In this document: positions 46,179 through 56,698 of the stretch, piece after piece | How the letters are laid out: each line of letters opens with the position of its first letter | Numbering within the stretch: position 1 is the first letter of the stretch | Assembly: GCA_002205965.3 (NCBI GenBank) | Contig: NADL03000200.1 | Span: forward strand, 19,885-83,884 | Source of the DNA: Kappaphycus alvarezii | Taxonomy: Eukaryota; Rhodophyta; Florideophyceae; Gigartinales; Solieriaceae | Direction of reading: 5' to 3' | DNA: 64,000 bases | Made by a program: the position numbers and the translations under genes | Notes under the pieces: model-generated | What the model was told of the DNA's origin: nothing | The model's input: only the letters and a program-made list of their open reading frames with translations | Databases searched by the model: none

Positions 46179-46972
46179 TGTATGAGGATTCTAGTTATGA
46201 TTAAGGGTTTTATCCAGCTGCATCCAAAAATCGGTTATGTGATTTCATCATATGTATGAGGTTTCTAGTTATGATTACGGGTTTTATCCAGCTGCATCCA
46301 AAAATCAGTTATGTGATTCCATCATACGTATGTGGTTTCTAGTTATGATATTGGTTTGTACAACTGCATCCAAAAATCAGTTATGTGATTCCATCATACG
46401 TATGTGGTTTCTAGTTATGATATTGGTTTGTACAACTGCATCCAAAAATCAGTTATGTGATTCCATCATACGTATGTGGTTTCTAGTTATGATATTGGTT
46501 TGTACAACTGCATCCAAAAATCAGTTATGTGATTCCATCATACGTATGTGGTTTCTAGTTATGATATTGGTTTGTACAACTGCATCCAAAAATCAGTTAT
46601 GTGATTCCATCATACGTATGTGGTTTCTAGTTATGATATTGGTTTGTACAACTGCATCCAAAAATCAGTTATGTGATTCCATCATACGTATGTGGTTTCT
46701 AGTTATGATATTGGTTTGTACAACTGCATCCAAAAATCAGTTATGTGATTCCATCATATATGTGGTTTCTAGTTATGATATTGGACAACTGCATCCAAAA
46801 ATCAGTTATGTGATTCCATCATATGTATGAGGTTCGTAATTATGATGAAGATTGGACCGACTGCATCCAAAAATCAGTTATGTGATTCCATCATATGTAT
46901 GAGGTTCGTAATTATGATGAAGATTGCACCGACTGCATCCAAAAATCAGTTATGTGATTCTATTTTACGTAT
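46179..46972 (+). repeat. 72-bp minisatellite, 11 repeats
   Basis: Two alpha, six beta, one shortened beta near 46,745-46,790 and two gamma. Confidence 0.9.
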
Positions 46973-47317
46973 GACGGATTGAGTCCGTTATTTTGGCACA
47001 AGGGAATTCGTTTCCGGTAAGTCTGCAAAATAAGGTACTGTATTGATGTGTGTATTGGGCCAACCTATTTACACAAATTTGTCAACTTTGGAAGCAGTTC
47101 CAAATTTGCCCCTAATGACTGTTATCACCGGGCCAAGATCTTGAAATCCGCTCAAATGGCTCAGTTTGTGGGATTCTGTTAGTGGACGCAGTGAGTTAGA
47201 AAGTAGTTGTAGGTTGTACTTAAGGCCAGGATTTTAGAGTTCCGAGTAAATTCTGGGTAGCTAAGCCCGCAACTTCATCCGTCCAGCAAATTCCTTCACC
47301 CTCTCCGATTCCCATTA

Positions 47318-47331
47318 GGTTATGGGCCCAG
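47318..47331 (+). other. Primer-binding site
   Basis: GGTTATGGGCCCAG three bases after CCCA. An ATG inside it opens a 10-codon upstream frame ending at TGA. Confidence 0.83.
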
Positions 47332-47413
47332 TTCAACGCCGTCTCTTTCTCTGAACCCCGTAAGTCGCCGTGTGTTGCTGCATTGTTTTCTTGTCTATCT
47401 CAGTCTCTTGATT

Positions 47414-48079
47414 ATGTCTACTCGTTCCGGTAAGCTATTTGAATAATTCCATTTCTTTGCACATCGAAGTGATTCTCTTTGCACCTTTTGGTTGGTCTAA
47501 AGACTCATAATCCCAAAAGCTGTTACTGACGATCACTTCCACTTTTGTGCCTGCTTTTGCGGGGTTGTGCTAGACTCGGAATTAGCCCTGGTGCCCCGAG
47601 TGCCCAGGGCTGCGACAGTTAGGACTTTGCCATCTGTGGGGAGGACAGTTGTGGAATCGATCGAAGTACTCGAACCAGAAGGACCGCCGCCGAAGACGCT
47701 CGCGCTTCCCTCGTCTAGGGAAAGGTATAGGATCCCTCGTAAGTCAGTACCTCTGGATAAGCCAATAAAGAAAGTTCAACGCCTCTCGGCAAAGAAAGCT
47801 AAAGCCCTCGCCGATCGAGTTGCCAAGAAGGAACTAAAGGCTAAACGAAGAGTTCCGCCGAGGAACAAGAGGTACTGCAAGCTCTGTGATATTAGCTGCA
47901 ATAGCGCACAGACATTCTACGATCACATCAATTCTAAGGGTCATAGGACTAGAGAGAAAAACAAGAAAAAGACCCCTAGGTGTACTGCTTGTGATAGAGT
48001 GTTCGATTCCCACGAGGTTCTCAAGCGTCACGAGAACGGGAAGGAACACTTGAAAGTAGTTTTGTCCCAGAGAATTTAA
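47414..48079 (+). CDS. Two-zinc-finger protein, array unit 5 (intact)
   Basis: Exon 1 is 47,414-47,429, the intron 47,430-47,573, and exon 2 47,574-48,079. The coding sequence has the same frame and ligands as the unit 4 copy. Followed by the structured leader and gag. Confidence 0.8.
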
Positions 48080-48239
48080 AGAGATCCATTTGTTTGTTTG
48101 AAGCGACGTCTTTGGCCTTTGCTTTAGTCTAGAGTTTCGTGTGCTGTGTTCTTATAGAGGTGGGCTTGCCACTACAAGGGACTATCGGTCCCCGGATTGG
48201 GATCTTCGAACAGAACATTAGCACCTCTAGAATATTGCA

Positions 48240-49922
48240 ATGAGTAGCGGAGAAGATCAAGGAGGAGGATCGATGAAGATCGAAAAAGCTCACGGATACC
48301 AATTTCTACGTGTGGAAACAGAAGATTCAGCTCCTGTTGGCCCTTCGCGATGTGGAACAGTATATTACTGATGGCACCGTTCCTGAAGATGAACAATCTT
48401 CCACTTACAAGGCATGGAAGCAAGGGGATCGAAAGGCCCGGGCCATCATCGGCCTGTCGCTGTCCGATGATCACCTGGATCATGTGAGAGATGCTGTCAC
48501 AGCCAAAGAAATGTGGGACGCCATCTTGGAAGTTTTTGAGCGCCACACATTACTAAATAAGCTGCGGCCGGAGAGACTTCTACACGGTCACCATGCTAGA
48601 CAATGAAAGTTTTGCCATACATAGGACGTGTGCGACACCTAGCAGCTCGCTTAAAGTCAATGGAAGTCATCATTGATGACAAGGAAATGGCTATGGCAGT
48701 TCTCAATGGTCTTCCGCAGAGGTTTCAAAATCTCATTGTAGCGCTTGACGCTCTTGGATCCGAAGATAACACGTTCGAGTAGAATATGTAAAAAGTCGCC
48801 TGCTCCAAGAGGAGCAACGTGCATCGATGAGGCTTACTAGAAGGCAGAATCCGCCAAGGTCTGCTCTTATTGGGCACATCCCTGAGGCAAGGCGTGTTTC
48901 GACTTTGACATGCACCAACTGTGGTCACAATGGACACTCCGCTGCCCGCTGCTGGGGAAAGGACATCAACGGAAGGCGACCACCGCCACCTGACCGGTTC
49001 CTACGTATACAGTCACAGAAGCCTACTGCGATGATTGCTCAAGAGCAAGAAGATCTGGAAATTAATGAAGTCGAGTACATATGTCTGATGAACAAGGTAG
49101 ATAACTCTGGTATCAACATAACCTCAAACACTTGGCTTATCGACTCTGGATGCTCCGCACACATGACATATGACAAGAGACTGTTCTCCGACTACAGGGA
49201 GGTCTCAAACAGCCGCGTAGAAATGGGAACAAAAGCGTGTGCAGTAGTAGCTGGAGTCGGGACCGTCCCCATTACGCTTTTAGTGAGCGGAGTTCAAAAG
49301 TCATGCAAGCTCACCAATGTGCTGCACGTTCCAAGCTTTGCTTTTTCCCTAATCTCTGTACGTAAGATGGTCGATAATGGATTTGACGTTGAGTTCGTTC
49401 GTGACAAGTGCACTGTGAAGAGGAGTGACTGCATCGTGGCTACTGCCACAAGTCGAGGAGACCTGTATGTGCTTGACACATGTAACGAGGTTCATTCGGC
49501 GCACAAAGCCTCTTTGAAGACATGGAATGAAAGATTGGCCCACGTTCACACTCAAGGAATATTGTCCATGGCTCGTAAGAACGTGGTAAGTGGACTTCAT
49601 ATCTCCTCTTCAGATATAACAAGAGACGCTAGCTCATCTTCTGACTGTGAATCTGTGACATGTGATGCGTGTGTGTTAGGAAAAGCAACTCGTGCTGTGA
49701 TTCCTAAACAGCGCTCTGGAGGCAGGGCCAAACATTTGTTAGACTTGGTCCATTCGGACGTCTGCGGCCCACTCCAAGTACAGTCAGTAGGTGGTGCTAG
49801 ATACTTTGTCACTTTTATCGATGACCACTCAAACTGGAGTGTTGTCTATCCGATGAAGAGTAAAGATGAAACGTTCCATTTTTATCAGAAGTTTGCCCAA
49901 TATGCCTTCACACACACTGGTC
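48240..49922 (+). pseudogene. Gag-protease-integrase, array unit 5, frameshifts in Gag
   Basis: An extra A near 48,284 and deletions near 48,565, 48,606 and 48,777 disrupt Gag. From 48,827 the frame is open through the CCHC knuckle, protease and truncated integrase, ending in LTR codons at 49,978. Confidence 0.88.
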
Positions 49923-51579
49923 TTTTGTTGATTTGGCAAGACGATCACATGACCCCACATCGGTGCCAAACCTCATAAGAGGCATGAGGCATGTTCCACG
50001 TGTACACATGCACACGTGTCGAATGAAGGGTGGCGCTAAGGCATTCCGGAAGAAATCCAAAGTTCCCAGGGACGAAAGTACGATTTTGAGAGATCAGCGA
50101 TTTAGAGGGCAAAATGTTGTTTATGGGGTGATTTTACGTAGGGTAGGGTACTATAAGTGGATGATGAGTATACTGTATGAGAGATATGCTGAGGAAAGCT
50201 ATGTACACGTGTACGTGGTGGCAGTTGTGTATGTGATGTACACGTGGTACAGCTAAGAGAAGAAACCTTTTTGTGCAGTGTTGTACACGTACTGTACTAA
50301 TGCCAAATGAGGAACTGTACTTCGCACTGTACATCGTAATACGCAAAGTACTGTACTTCTTACTATACCTGAGTTTGTACAGTAGGAATCAATTATGGCA
50401 ATATTGTCATGACTGCTAGAAAGAGGTATTTGATTTATATTATGTATGAGGATTCTAGTTATGATTAAGGGTTTTATCCAGCTGCATAAAATCGTTATGT
50501 GATTTCATCATAGTATGAGGTTTCTAGTTATGATTACGGGTTTTATCCAGCTGCATCCAAAAATCAGTTATGTGATTCCATCATACGTATGTGGTTTCTA
50601 GTTATGATATTTTTGTACAACTGCATCCAAAAATCAGTTATGTGATTCCATCATACGTATGTGGTTTCTAGTTATGATATTGGTTTGTACAACTGCATCC
50701 AAAAATCAGTTATGTGATTCCATCATACGTATGTGGTTTCTAGTTATGATATTGGTTTGTACAACTGCATCCAAAAATCAGTTATGTGTGATTCCATCAT
50801 ACGTATGTGGTTTCTAGTTATGATATTGGTTTGTACAACTGCATCCAAAAATCAGTTATGTGATTCCATCATACGTATGTGGTTTCTAGTTATGATATTG
50901 GTTTGTACAACTGCATCCAAAAATCAGTTATGTGATTCCATCATACGTATGTGGTTTCTAGTTATGATATTGGTTTGTACAACTGCATCCAAAAATCAGT
51001 TATGTGATTCCATCATATGTATGAGGTTCTAATTATGATGAAGATTGGACCGACTGCATCCAAAAATCAGTTATGTGATTCCATCATATGTATGAGGTTC
51101 GTAATTATGATGAAGATTGGACCGACTGCATCCAAAAATCAGTTATGTGATTCCATCATATGTATGAGGTTCGTAATTATGATGAAGATTGCACCGACTG
51201 CATCCAAAAATCAGTTATGTGATTCTATTTTACGTATGACGGATTGAGTCCGTTATTTTGGCACAAGGGAATTCGTTTCCGGTAAGTCTGCAAAATAAGG
51301 TACTGTATTGATGTGTGTATTGGGCCAACCTATTTACACAAATTTGTCAACTTTGGAAGCAGTTCCAAATTTGCCCCTAATGACTGTTATCACCGGGCCA
51401 AGATCTTGAAATCCGCTCAAATGGCTCAGTTTGTGGGATTCTGTTAGTGGACGCAGTGAGTTAGAAAGTAGTTGTAGGTTGTACTTAAGGCCAGGATTTT
51501 AGAGTTCCGAGTAAATTCTGGGTAGCTAAGCCCGCAACTTCATCCGTCCAGCAAATTCCTTCACCCTCTCCGATTCCCA
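49923..51579 (+). repeat. LTR of array unit 5
   Basis: Same boundaries and length as the unit 4 LTR. Small deletions at the start of the minisatellite. Confidence 0.85.
50443..51238 (+). repeat. 72-bp minisatellite, 11 repeats
   Basis: Two alpha, six beta, three gamma; one beta has an extra TG near 50,788. Confidence 0.9.
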
Positions 51580-51582
51580 TTA

Positions 51583-51596
51583 GGTTATGGGCCCAG
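51583..51596 (+). other. Primer-binding site
   Basis: GGTTATGGGCCCAG at the usual distance from the LTR end. Confidence 0.83.
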
Positions 51597-51678
51597 TTCA
51601 ACGCCGTCTCTTTCTCTGAACCCCGTAAGTCGCCGTGTGTTGCTGCATTGTTTTCTTGTCTATCTCAGTCTCTTGATT

Positions 51679-52344
51679 ATGTCTACTCGTTCCGGTAAGC
51701 TATTTGAATAATTCCATTTCTTTGCACATCGAAGTGATTCTCTTTGCACCTTTTGGTTGGTCTAAAGACTCATAATCCCAAAAGCTGTTACTGACGATCA
51801 CTTCCACTTTTGTGCCTGCTTTTGCGGGGTTGTGCTAGACTCGGAATTAGCCCTGGTGCCCCGAGTGCCCAGGGCTGCGACAGTTAGGACTTTGCCATCT
51901 GTGGGGAGGACAGTTGTGGAATCGATCGAAGTACTCGAACCAGAAGGACCGCCGCCGAAGACGCTCGCGCTTCCCTCGTCTAGGGAAAGGTATAGGATCC
52001 CTCGTAAGTCAGTACCTCTGGATAAGCCAATAAAGAAAGTTCAACGCCTCTCGGCAAAGAAAGCTAAAGCCCTCGCCGATCGAGTTGCCAAGAAGGAACT
52101 AAAGGCTAAACGAAGAGTTCCGCCGAGGAACAAGAGGTACTGCAAGCTCTGTGATATTAGCTGCAATAGCGCACAGACATTCTACGATCACATCAATTCT
52201 AAGGGTCATAGGACTAGAGAGAAAAACAAGAAAAAGACCCCTAGGTGTACTGCTTGTGATAGAGTGTTCGATTCCCACGAGGTTCTCAAGCGTCACGAGA
52301 ACGGGAAGGAACACTTGAAAGTAGTTTTGTCCCAGAGAATTTAA
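51679..52344 (+). CDS. Two-zinc-finger protein, array unit 6 (intact)
   Basis: Exon 1 is 51,679-51,694, the intron 51,695-51,838, and exon 2 51,839-52,344; coding sequence matches unit 4. This unit also has an open gag-pol frame, so its coding capacity is undamaged apart from the common truncation. Confidence 0.8.
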
Positions 52345-52504
52345 AGAGATCCATTTGTTTGTTTGAAGCGACGTCTTTGGCCTTTGCTTTAGTCTAGAGT
52401 TTCGTGTGCTGTGTTCTTATAGAGGTGGGCTTGCCACTACAAGGGACTATCGGTCCCCGGATTGGGATCTTCGAACAGAACATTAGCACCTCTAGAATAT
52501 TGCA

Positions 52505-54244
52505 ATGAGTAGCGGAGAAGATCAAGGAGGAGGATCGATGAAGATCGAAAAGCTCACGGATACCAATTTCTACGTGTGGAAACAGAAGATTCAGCTCCTG
52601 TTGGCCCTTCGCGATGTGGAACAGTATATTACTGATGGCACCGTTCCTGAAGATGAACAATCTTCCACTTACAAGGCATGGAAGCAAGGGGATCGAAAGG
52701 CCCGGGCCATCATCGGCCTGTCGCTGTCCGATGATCACCTGGATCATGTGAGAGATGCTGTCACAGCCAAAGAAATGTGGGACGCCATCTTGGAAGTTTT
52801 TGAGCGCCACACATTACTAAATAAGCTGGCGGCCCGGAGAGACTTCTACACGGTCACCATGCTAGACAATGAGAAAGTTTTGCCATACATAGGACGTGTG
52901 CGACACCTAGCAGCTCGCTTAAAGTCAATGGAAGTCATCATTGATGACAAGGAAATGGCTATGGCAGTTCTCAATGGTCTTCCGCAGAGGTTTCAAAATC
53001 TCATTGTAGCGCTTGACGCTCTTGGATCCGAAGATAACACGTTCGGAGTAGAATATGTAAAAAGTCGCCTGCTCCAAGAGGAGCAACGTGCATCGATGAG
53101 GCTTACTAGAAGGCAGAATCCGCCAAGGTCTGCTCTTATTGGGCACATCCCTGAGGCAAGGCGTGTTTCGACTTTGACATGCACCAACTGTGGTCACAAT
53201 GGACACTCCGCTGCCCGCTGCTGGGGAAAGGACATCAACGGAAGGCGACCACCGCCACCTGACCGGTTCCTACGTATACAGTCACAGAAGCCTACTGCGA
53301 TGATTGCTCAAGAGCAAGAAGATCTGGAAATTAATGAAGTCGAGTACATATGTCTGATGAACAAAGATAACTCTGGTATCAACATAACCTCAAACACTTG
53401 GCTTATCGACTCTGGATGCTCCGCACACATGACATATGACAAGAGACTGTTCTCCGACTACAGGGAGGTCTCAAACAGCCGCGTAGAAATGGGAACAAAA
53501 GCGTGTGCAGTAGTAGCTGGAGTCGGGACCGTCCCCATTACGCTTTTAGTGAGCGGAGTTCAAAAGTCATGCAAGCTCACCAATGTGCTGCACGTTCCAA
53601 GCTTTGCTTTTTCCCTAATCTCTGTACGTAAGATGGTCGATAATGGATTTGACGTTGAGTTCGTTCGTGACAAGTGCACTGTGAAGAGGAGTGACTGCAT
53701 CGTGGCTACTGCCACAAGTCGAGGAGACCTGTATGTGCTTGACACATGTAACGAGGTTCATTCGGCGCACAAAGCCTCTTTGAAGACATGGAATGAAAGA
53801 TTGGCCCACGTTCACACTCAAGGAATATTGTCCATGGCTCGTAAGAACGTGGTAAGTGGACTTCATATCTCCTCTTCAGATATAACAAGAGACGCTAGCT
53901 CATCTTCTGACTGTGAATCTGTGACATGTGATGCGTGTGTGTTAGGAAAAGCAACTCGTGCTGTGATTCCTAAACAGCGCTCTGGAGGCAGGGCCAAACA
54001 TTTGTTAGACTTGGTCCATTCGGACGTCTGCGGCCCACTCCAAGTACAGTCAGTAGGTGGTGCTAGATACTTTGTCACTTTTATCGATGACCACTCAAAC
54101 TGGAGTGTTGTCTATCCGATGAAGAGTAAAGATGAAACGTTCCATTTTTATCAGAAGTTTGCCCAATATGCCTTCACACACACTGGTCTTTTGTTGATTT
54201 GGCAAGACGATCACATGACCCCACATCGGTGCCAAACCTCATAA
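52505..54244 (+). CDS. Truncated Gag-protease-integrase, array unit 6 (579 aa)
   Basis: Open frame with Gag, CCHC knuckle, protease DSG and integrase N-terminal half. One codon shorter than the others through a 3-nt deletion near 53,365 (NKDNSG instead of NKVDNSG) upstream of the protease site. Asn at the first integrase zinc ligand, Asp in RGDLYVL. The last 18 codons come from the following LTR. Confidence 0.9.
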   Translation: MSSGEDQGGGSMKIEKLTDTNFYVWKQKIQLLLALRDVEQYITDGTVPEDEQSSTYKAWKQGDRKARAIIGLSLSDDHLDHVRDAVTAKEMWDAILEVFERHTLLNKLAARRDFYTVTMLDNEKVLPYIGRVRHLAARLKSMEVIIDDKEMAMAVLNGLPQRFQNLIVALDALGSEDNTFGVEYVKSRLLQEEQRASMRLTRRQNPPRSALIGHIPEARRVSTLTCTNCGHNGHSAARCWGKDINGRRPPPPDRFLRIQSQKPTAMIAQEQEDLEINEVEYICLMNKDNSGINITSNTWLIDSGCSAHMTYDKRLFSDYREVSNSRVEMGTKACAVVAGVGTVPITLLVSGVQKSCKLTNVLHVPSFAFSLISVRKMVDNGFDVEFVRDKCTVKRSDCIVATATSRGDLYVLDTCNEVHSAHKASLKTWNERLAHVHTQGILSMARKNVVSGLHISSSDITRDASSSSDCESVTCDACVLGKATRAVIPKQRSGGRAKHLLDLVHSDVCGPLQVQSVGGARYFVTFIDDHSNWSVVYPMKSKDETFHFYQKFAQYAFTHTGLLLIWQDDHMTPHRCQTS

Positions 54245-55774
54245 GAGGCATGAGGCATGTTCCACGTGTACACATGCACACGTGTCGAATGAAGGGTGGC
54301 GCTAAGGCATTCCGGAAGAAATCCAAAGTTCCCAGGGACGAAAGTACGATTTTGAGAGATCAGCGATTTAGAGGGCAAAATGTTGTTTATGGGGTGATTT
54401 TACGTAGGGTAGGGTACTATAAGTGGATGATGAGTATACTGTATGAGAGATATGCTGAGGAAAGCTATGTACACGTGTACGTGGTGGCAGTTGTGTATGT
54501 GATGTACACGTGGTACAGCTAAGAGAAGAAACCTTTTTGTGCAGTGTTGTACACGTACTGTACTAATGCCAAATGAGGAACTGTACTTCGCACTGTACAT
54601 CGTAATACGCAAAGTACTGTACTTCTTACTATACCTGAGTTTGTACAGTAGGAATCAATTATGGCAATATTGTCATGACTGCTAGAAAGAGGTATTTGAT
54701 TTTATATTATGTATGAGGATTCTAGTTATGATTAAGGGTTTTATCCAGCTGCATCCAAAAATCGGTTATGTGATTTCATCATATGTATGAGGTTTCTAGT
54801 TATGATACGGGTTTTATCCACTGCATCCAAAAATCAGTTATGTGATTCCATCATACGTATGTGGTTTCTAGTTATGATATTGGTTTGTACAACTGCATCC
54901 AAAAATCAGTTATGTGATTCCATCATACGTATGTGGTTTCTAGTTATGATATTGGTTTGTACAACTGCATCCAAAAATCAGTTATGTGATTCCATCATAC
55001 GTATGTGGTTTCTAGTTATGATATTGGTTTGTACAACTGCATCCAAAAATCAGTTATGTGATTCCATCATACGTATGTGGTTTCTAGTTATGATATTGGT
55101 TTGTACAACTGCATCCAAAAATCAGTTATGTGATTCCATCATACGTATGTGGTTTCTAGTTATGATATTGTTTGTACAACTGCATCCAAAAATCAGTTAT
55201 GTGATTCCATCATATGTATGAGGTTCTTAATTATGATGAAGATTGGACGACTGCATCCAAAAATCAGTTATGTGATTCCATCATATGTATGAGGTTCGTA
55301 ATTATGATGAAGATTGGACCGACTGCATCCAAAAATCAGTTATGTGATTCCATCATATGTATGAGGTTCGTAATTATGATGAAGATTGACCGACTGCATC
55401 CAAAAATCAGTTATGTGATTCTATTTTACGTATGACGGATTGAGTCCGTTATTTTGGCACAAGGGAATTCGTTTCCGGTAAGTCTGCAAAATAAGGTACT
55501 GTATTGATGTGTGTATTGGGCCAACCTATTTACACAAATTTGTCAACTTTGGAAGCAGTTCCAAATTTGCCCCTAATGACTGTTATCACCGGGCCAAGAT
55601 CTTGAAATCCGCTCAAATGGCTCAGTTTGTGGGATTCTGTTAGTGGACGCAGTGAGTTAGAAAGTAGTTGTAGGTTGTACTTAAGGCCAGGATTTTAGAG
55701 TTCCGAGTAAATTCTGGGTAGCAAGCCCGCAACTTCATCCGTCCAGCAAATTCCTTCACCCTCTCCGATTCCCA
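54189..55774 (+). repeat. LTR of array unit 6
   Basis: The second short LTR of the array, with one fewer minisatellite repeat. Confidence 0.85.
54710..55434 (+). repeat. 72-bp minisatellite, 10 repeats
   Basis: Two alpha, five beta, three gamma; the last gamma is one base short. Confidence 0.9.
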
Positions 55775-55777
55775 TTA

Positions 55778-55791
55778 GGTTATGGGCCCAG
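55778..55791 (+). other. Primer-binding site
   Basis: GGTTATGGGCCCAG downstream of the unit 6 LTR. Confidence 0.83.
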
Positions 55792-55873
55792 TTCAACGCC
55801 GTCTCTTTCTCTGAACCCCGTAAGTCGCCGTGTGTTGCTGCATTGTTTTCTTGTCTATCTCAGTCTCTTGATT

Positions 55874-56539
55874 ATGTCTACTCGTTCCGGTAAGCTATTT
55901 GAATAATTCCATTTCTTTGCACATCGAAGTGATTCTCTTTGCACCTTTTGGTTGGTCTAAAGACTCATAATCCCAAAAGCTGTTACTGACGATCACTTCC
56001 ACTTTTGTGCCTGCTTTTGCGGGGTTGTGCTAGACTCGGAATTAGCCCTGGTGCCCCGAGTGCCCAGGGCTGCGACAGTTAGGACTTTGCCATCTGTGGG
56101 GAGGACAGTTGTGGAATCGATCGAAGTACTCGAACCAGAAGGACCGCCGCCGAAGACGCTCGCGCTTCCCTCGTCTAGGGAAAGGTATAGGATCCCTCGT
56201 AAGTCAGTACCTCTGGATAAGCCAATAAAGAAAGTTCAACGCCTCTCGGCAAAGAAAGCTAAAGCCCTCGCCGATCGAGTTGCCAAGAAGGAACTAAAGG
56301 CTAAACGAAGAGTTCCGCCGAGGAACAAGAGGTACTGCAAGCTCTGTGATATTAGCTGCAATAGCGCACAGACATTCTACGATCACATCAATTCTAAGGG
56401 TCATAGGACTAGAGAGAAAAACAAGAAAAAGACCCCTAGGTGTACTGCTTGTGATAGAGTGTTCGATTCCCACGAGGTTCTCAAGCGTCACGAGAACGGG
56501 AAGGAACACTTGAAAGTAGTTTTGTCCCAGAGAATTTAA
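55874..56539 (+). CDS. Two-zinc-finger protein, array unit 7 (intact)
   Basis: Exon 1 is 55,874-55,889, the intron 55,890-56,033, and exon 2 56,034-56,539. Intact splice sites and both fingers. Confidence 0.8.
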
Positions 56540-56698
56540 AGAGATCCATTTGTTTGTTTGAAGCGACGTCTTTGGCCTTTGCTTTAGTCTAGAGTTTCGT
56601 GTGCTGTGTTCTTATAGAGGTGGGCTTGCCACTACAAGGGACTATCGGTCCCCGGTTGGGATCTTCGAACAGAACATTAGCACCTCTAGAATATTGCA

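Larger units (their letters stand above)
45658..47314 (+). repeat. LTR of array unit 4 (reference LTR)
   Basis: Regions in order: U3 with CACGTG motifs (45,732-45,981); TATA-like sequence (46,169-46,178); minisatellite (46,179-46,972); a short hairpin ACGGA-TTGAG-TCCGT (46,974-46,988); a G|GTAAGT splice-donor-like site at 47,017; then about 290 bp to CCCA at 47,314. U3/R/U5 limits cannot be placed without transcript data. Confidence 0.85.

Noticed and set aside
46252..46830. Long open frames through the LTR minisatellites encoding a repeated 24-residue peptide
   Set aside because: 72 bp is a multiple of three, so any stop-free frame stays open through all repeats. Small indels freely change frame between copies and no start context or conservation in B supports a protein.
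46179..46972. CRISPR-like regular repeats
   Set aside because: The repeats are contiguous 72-bp units without unique spacers, in a eukaryotic LTR.
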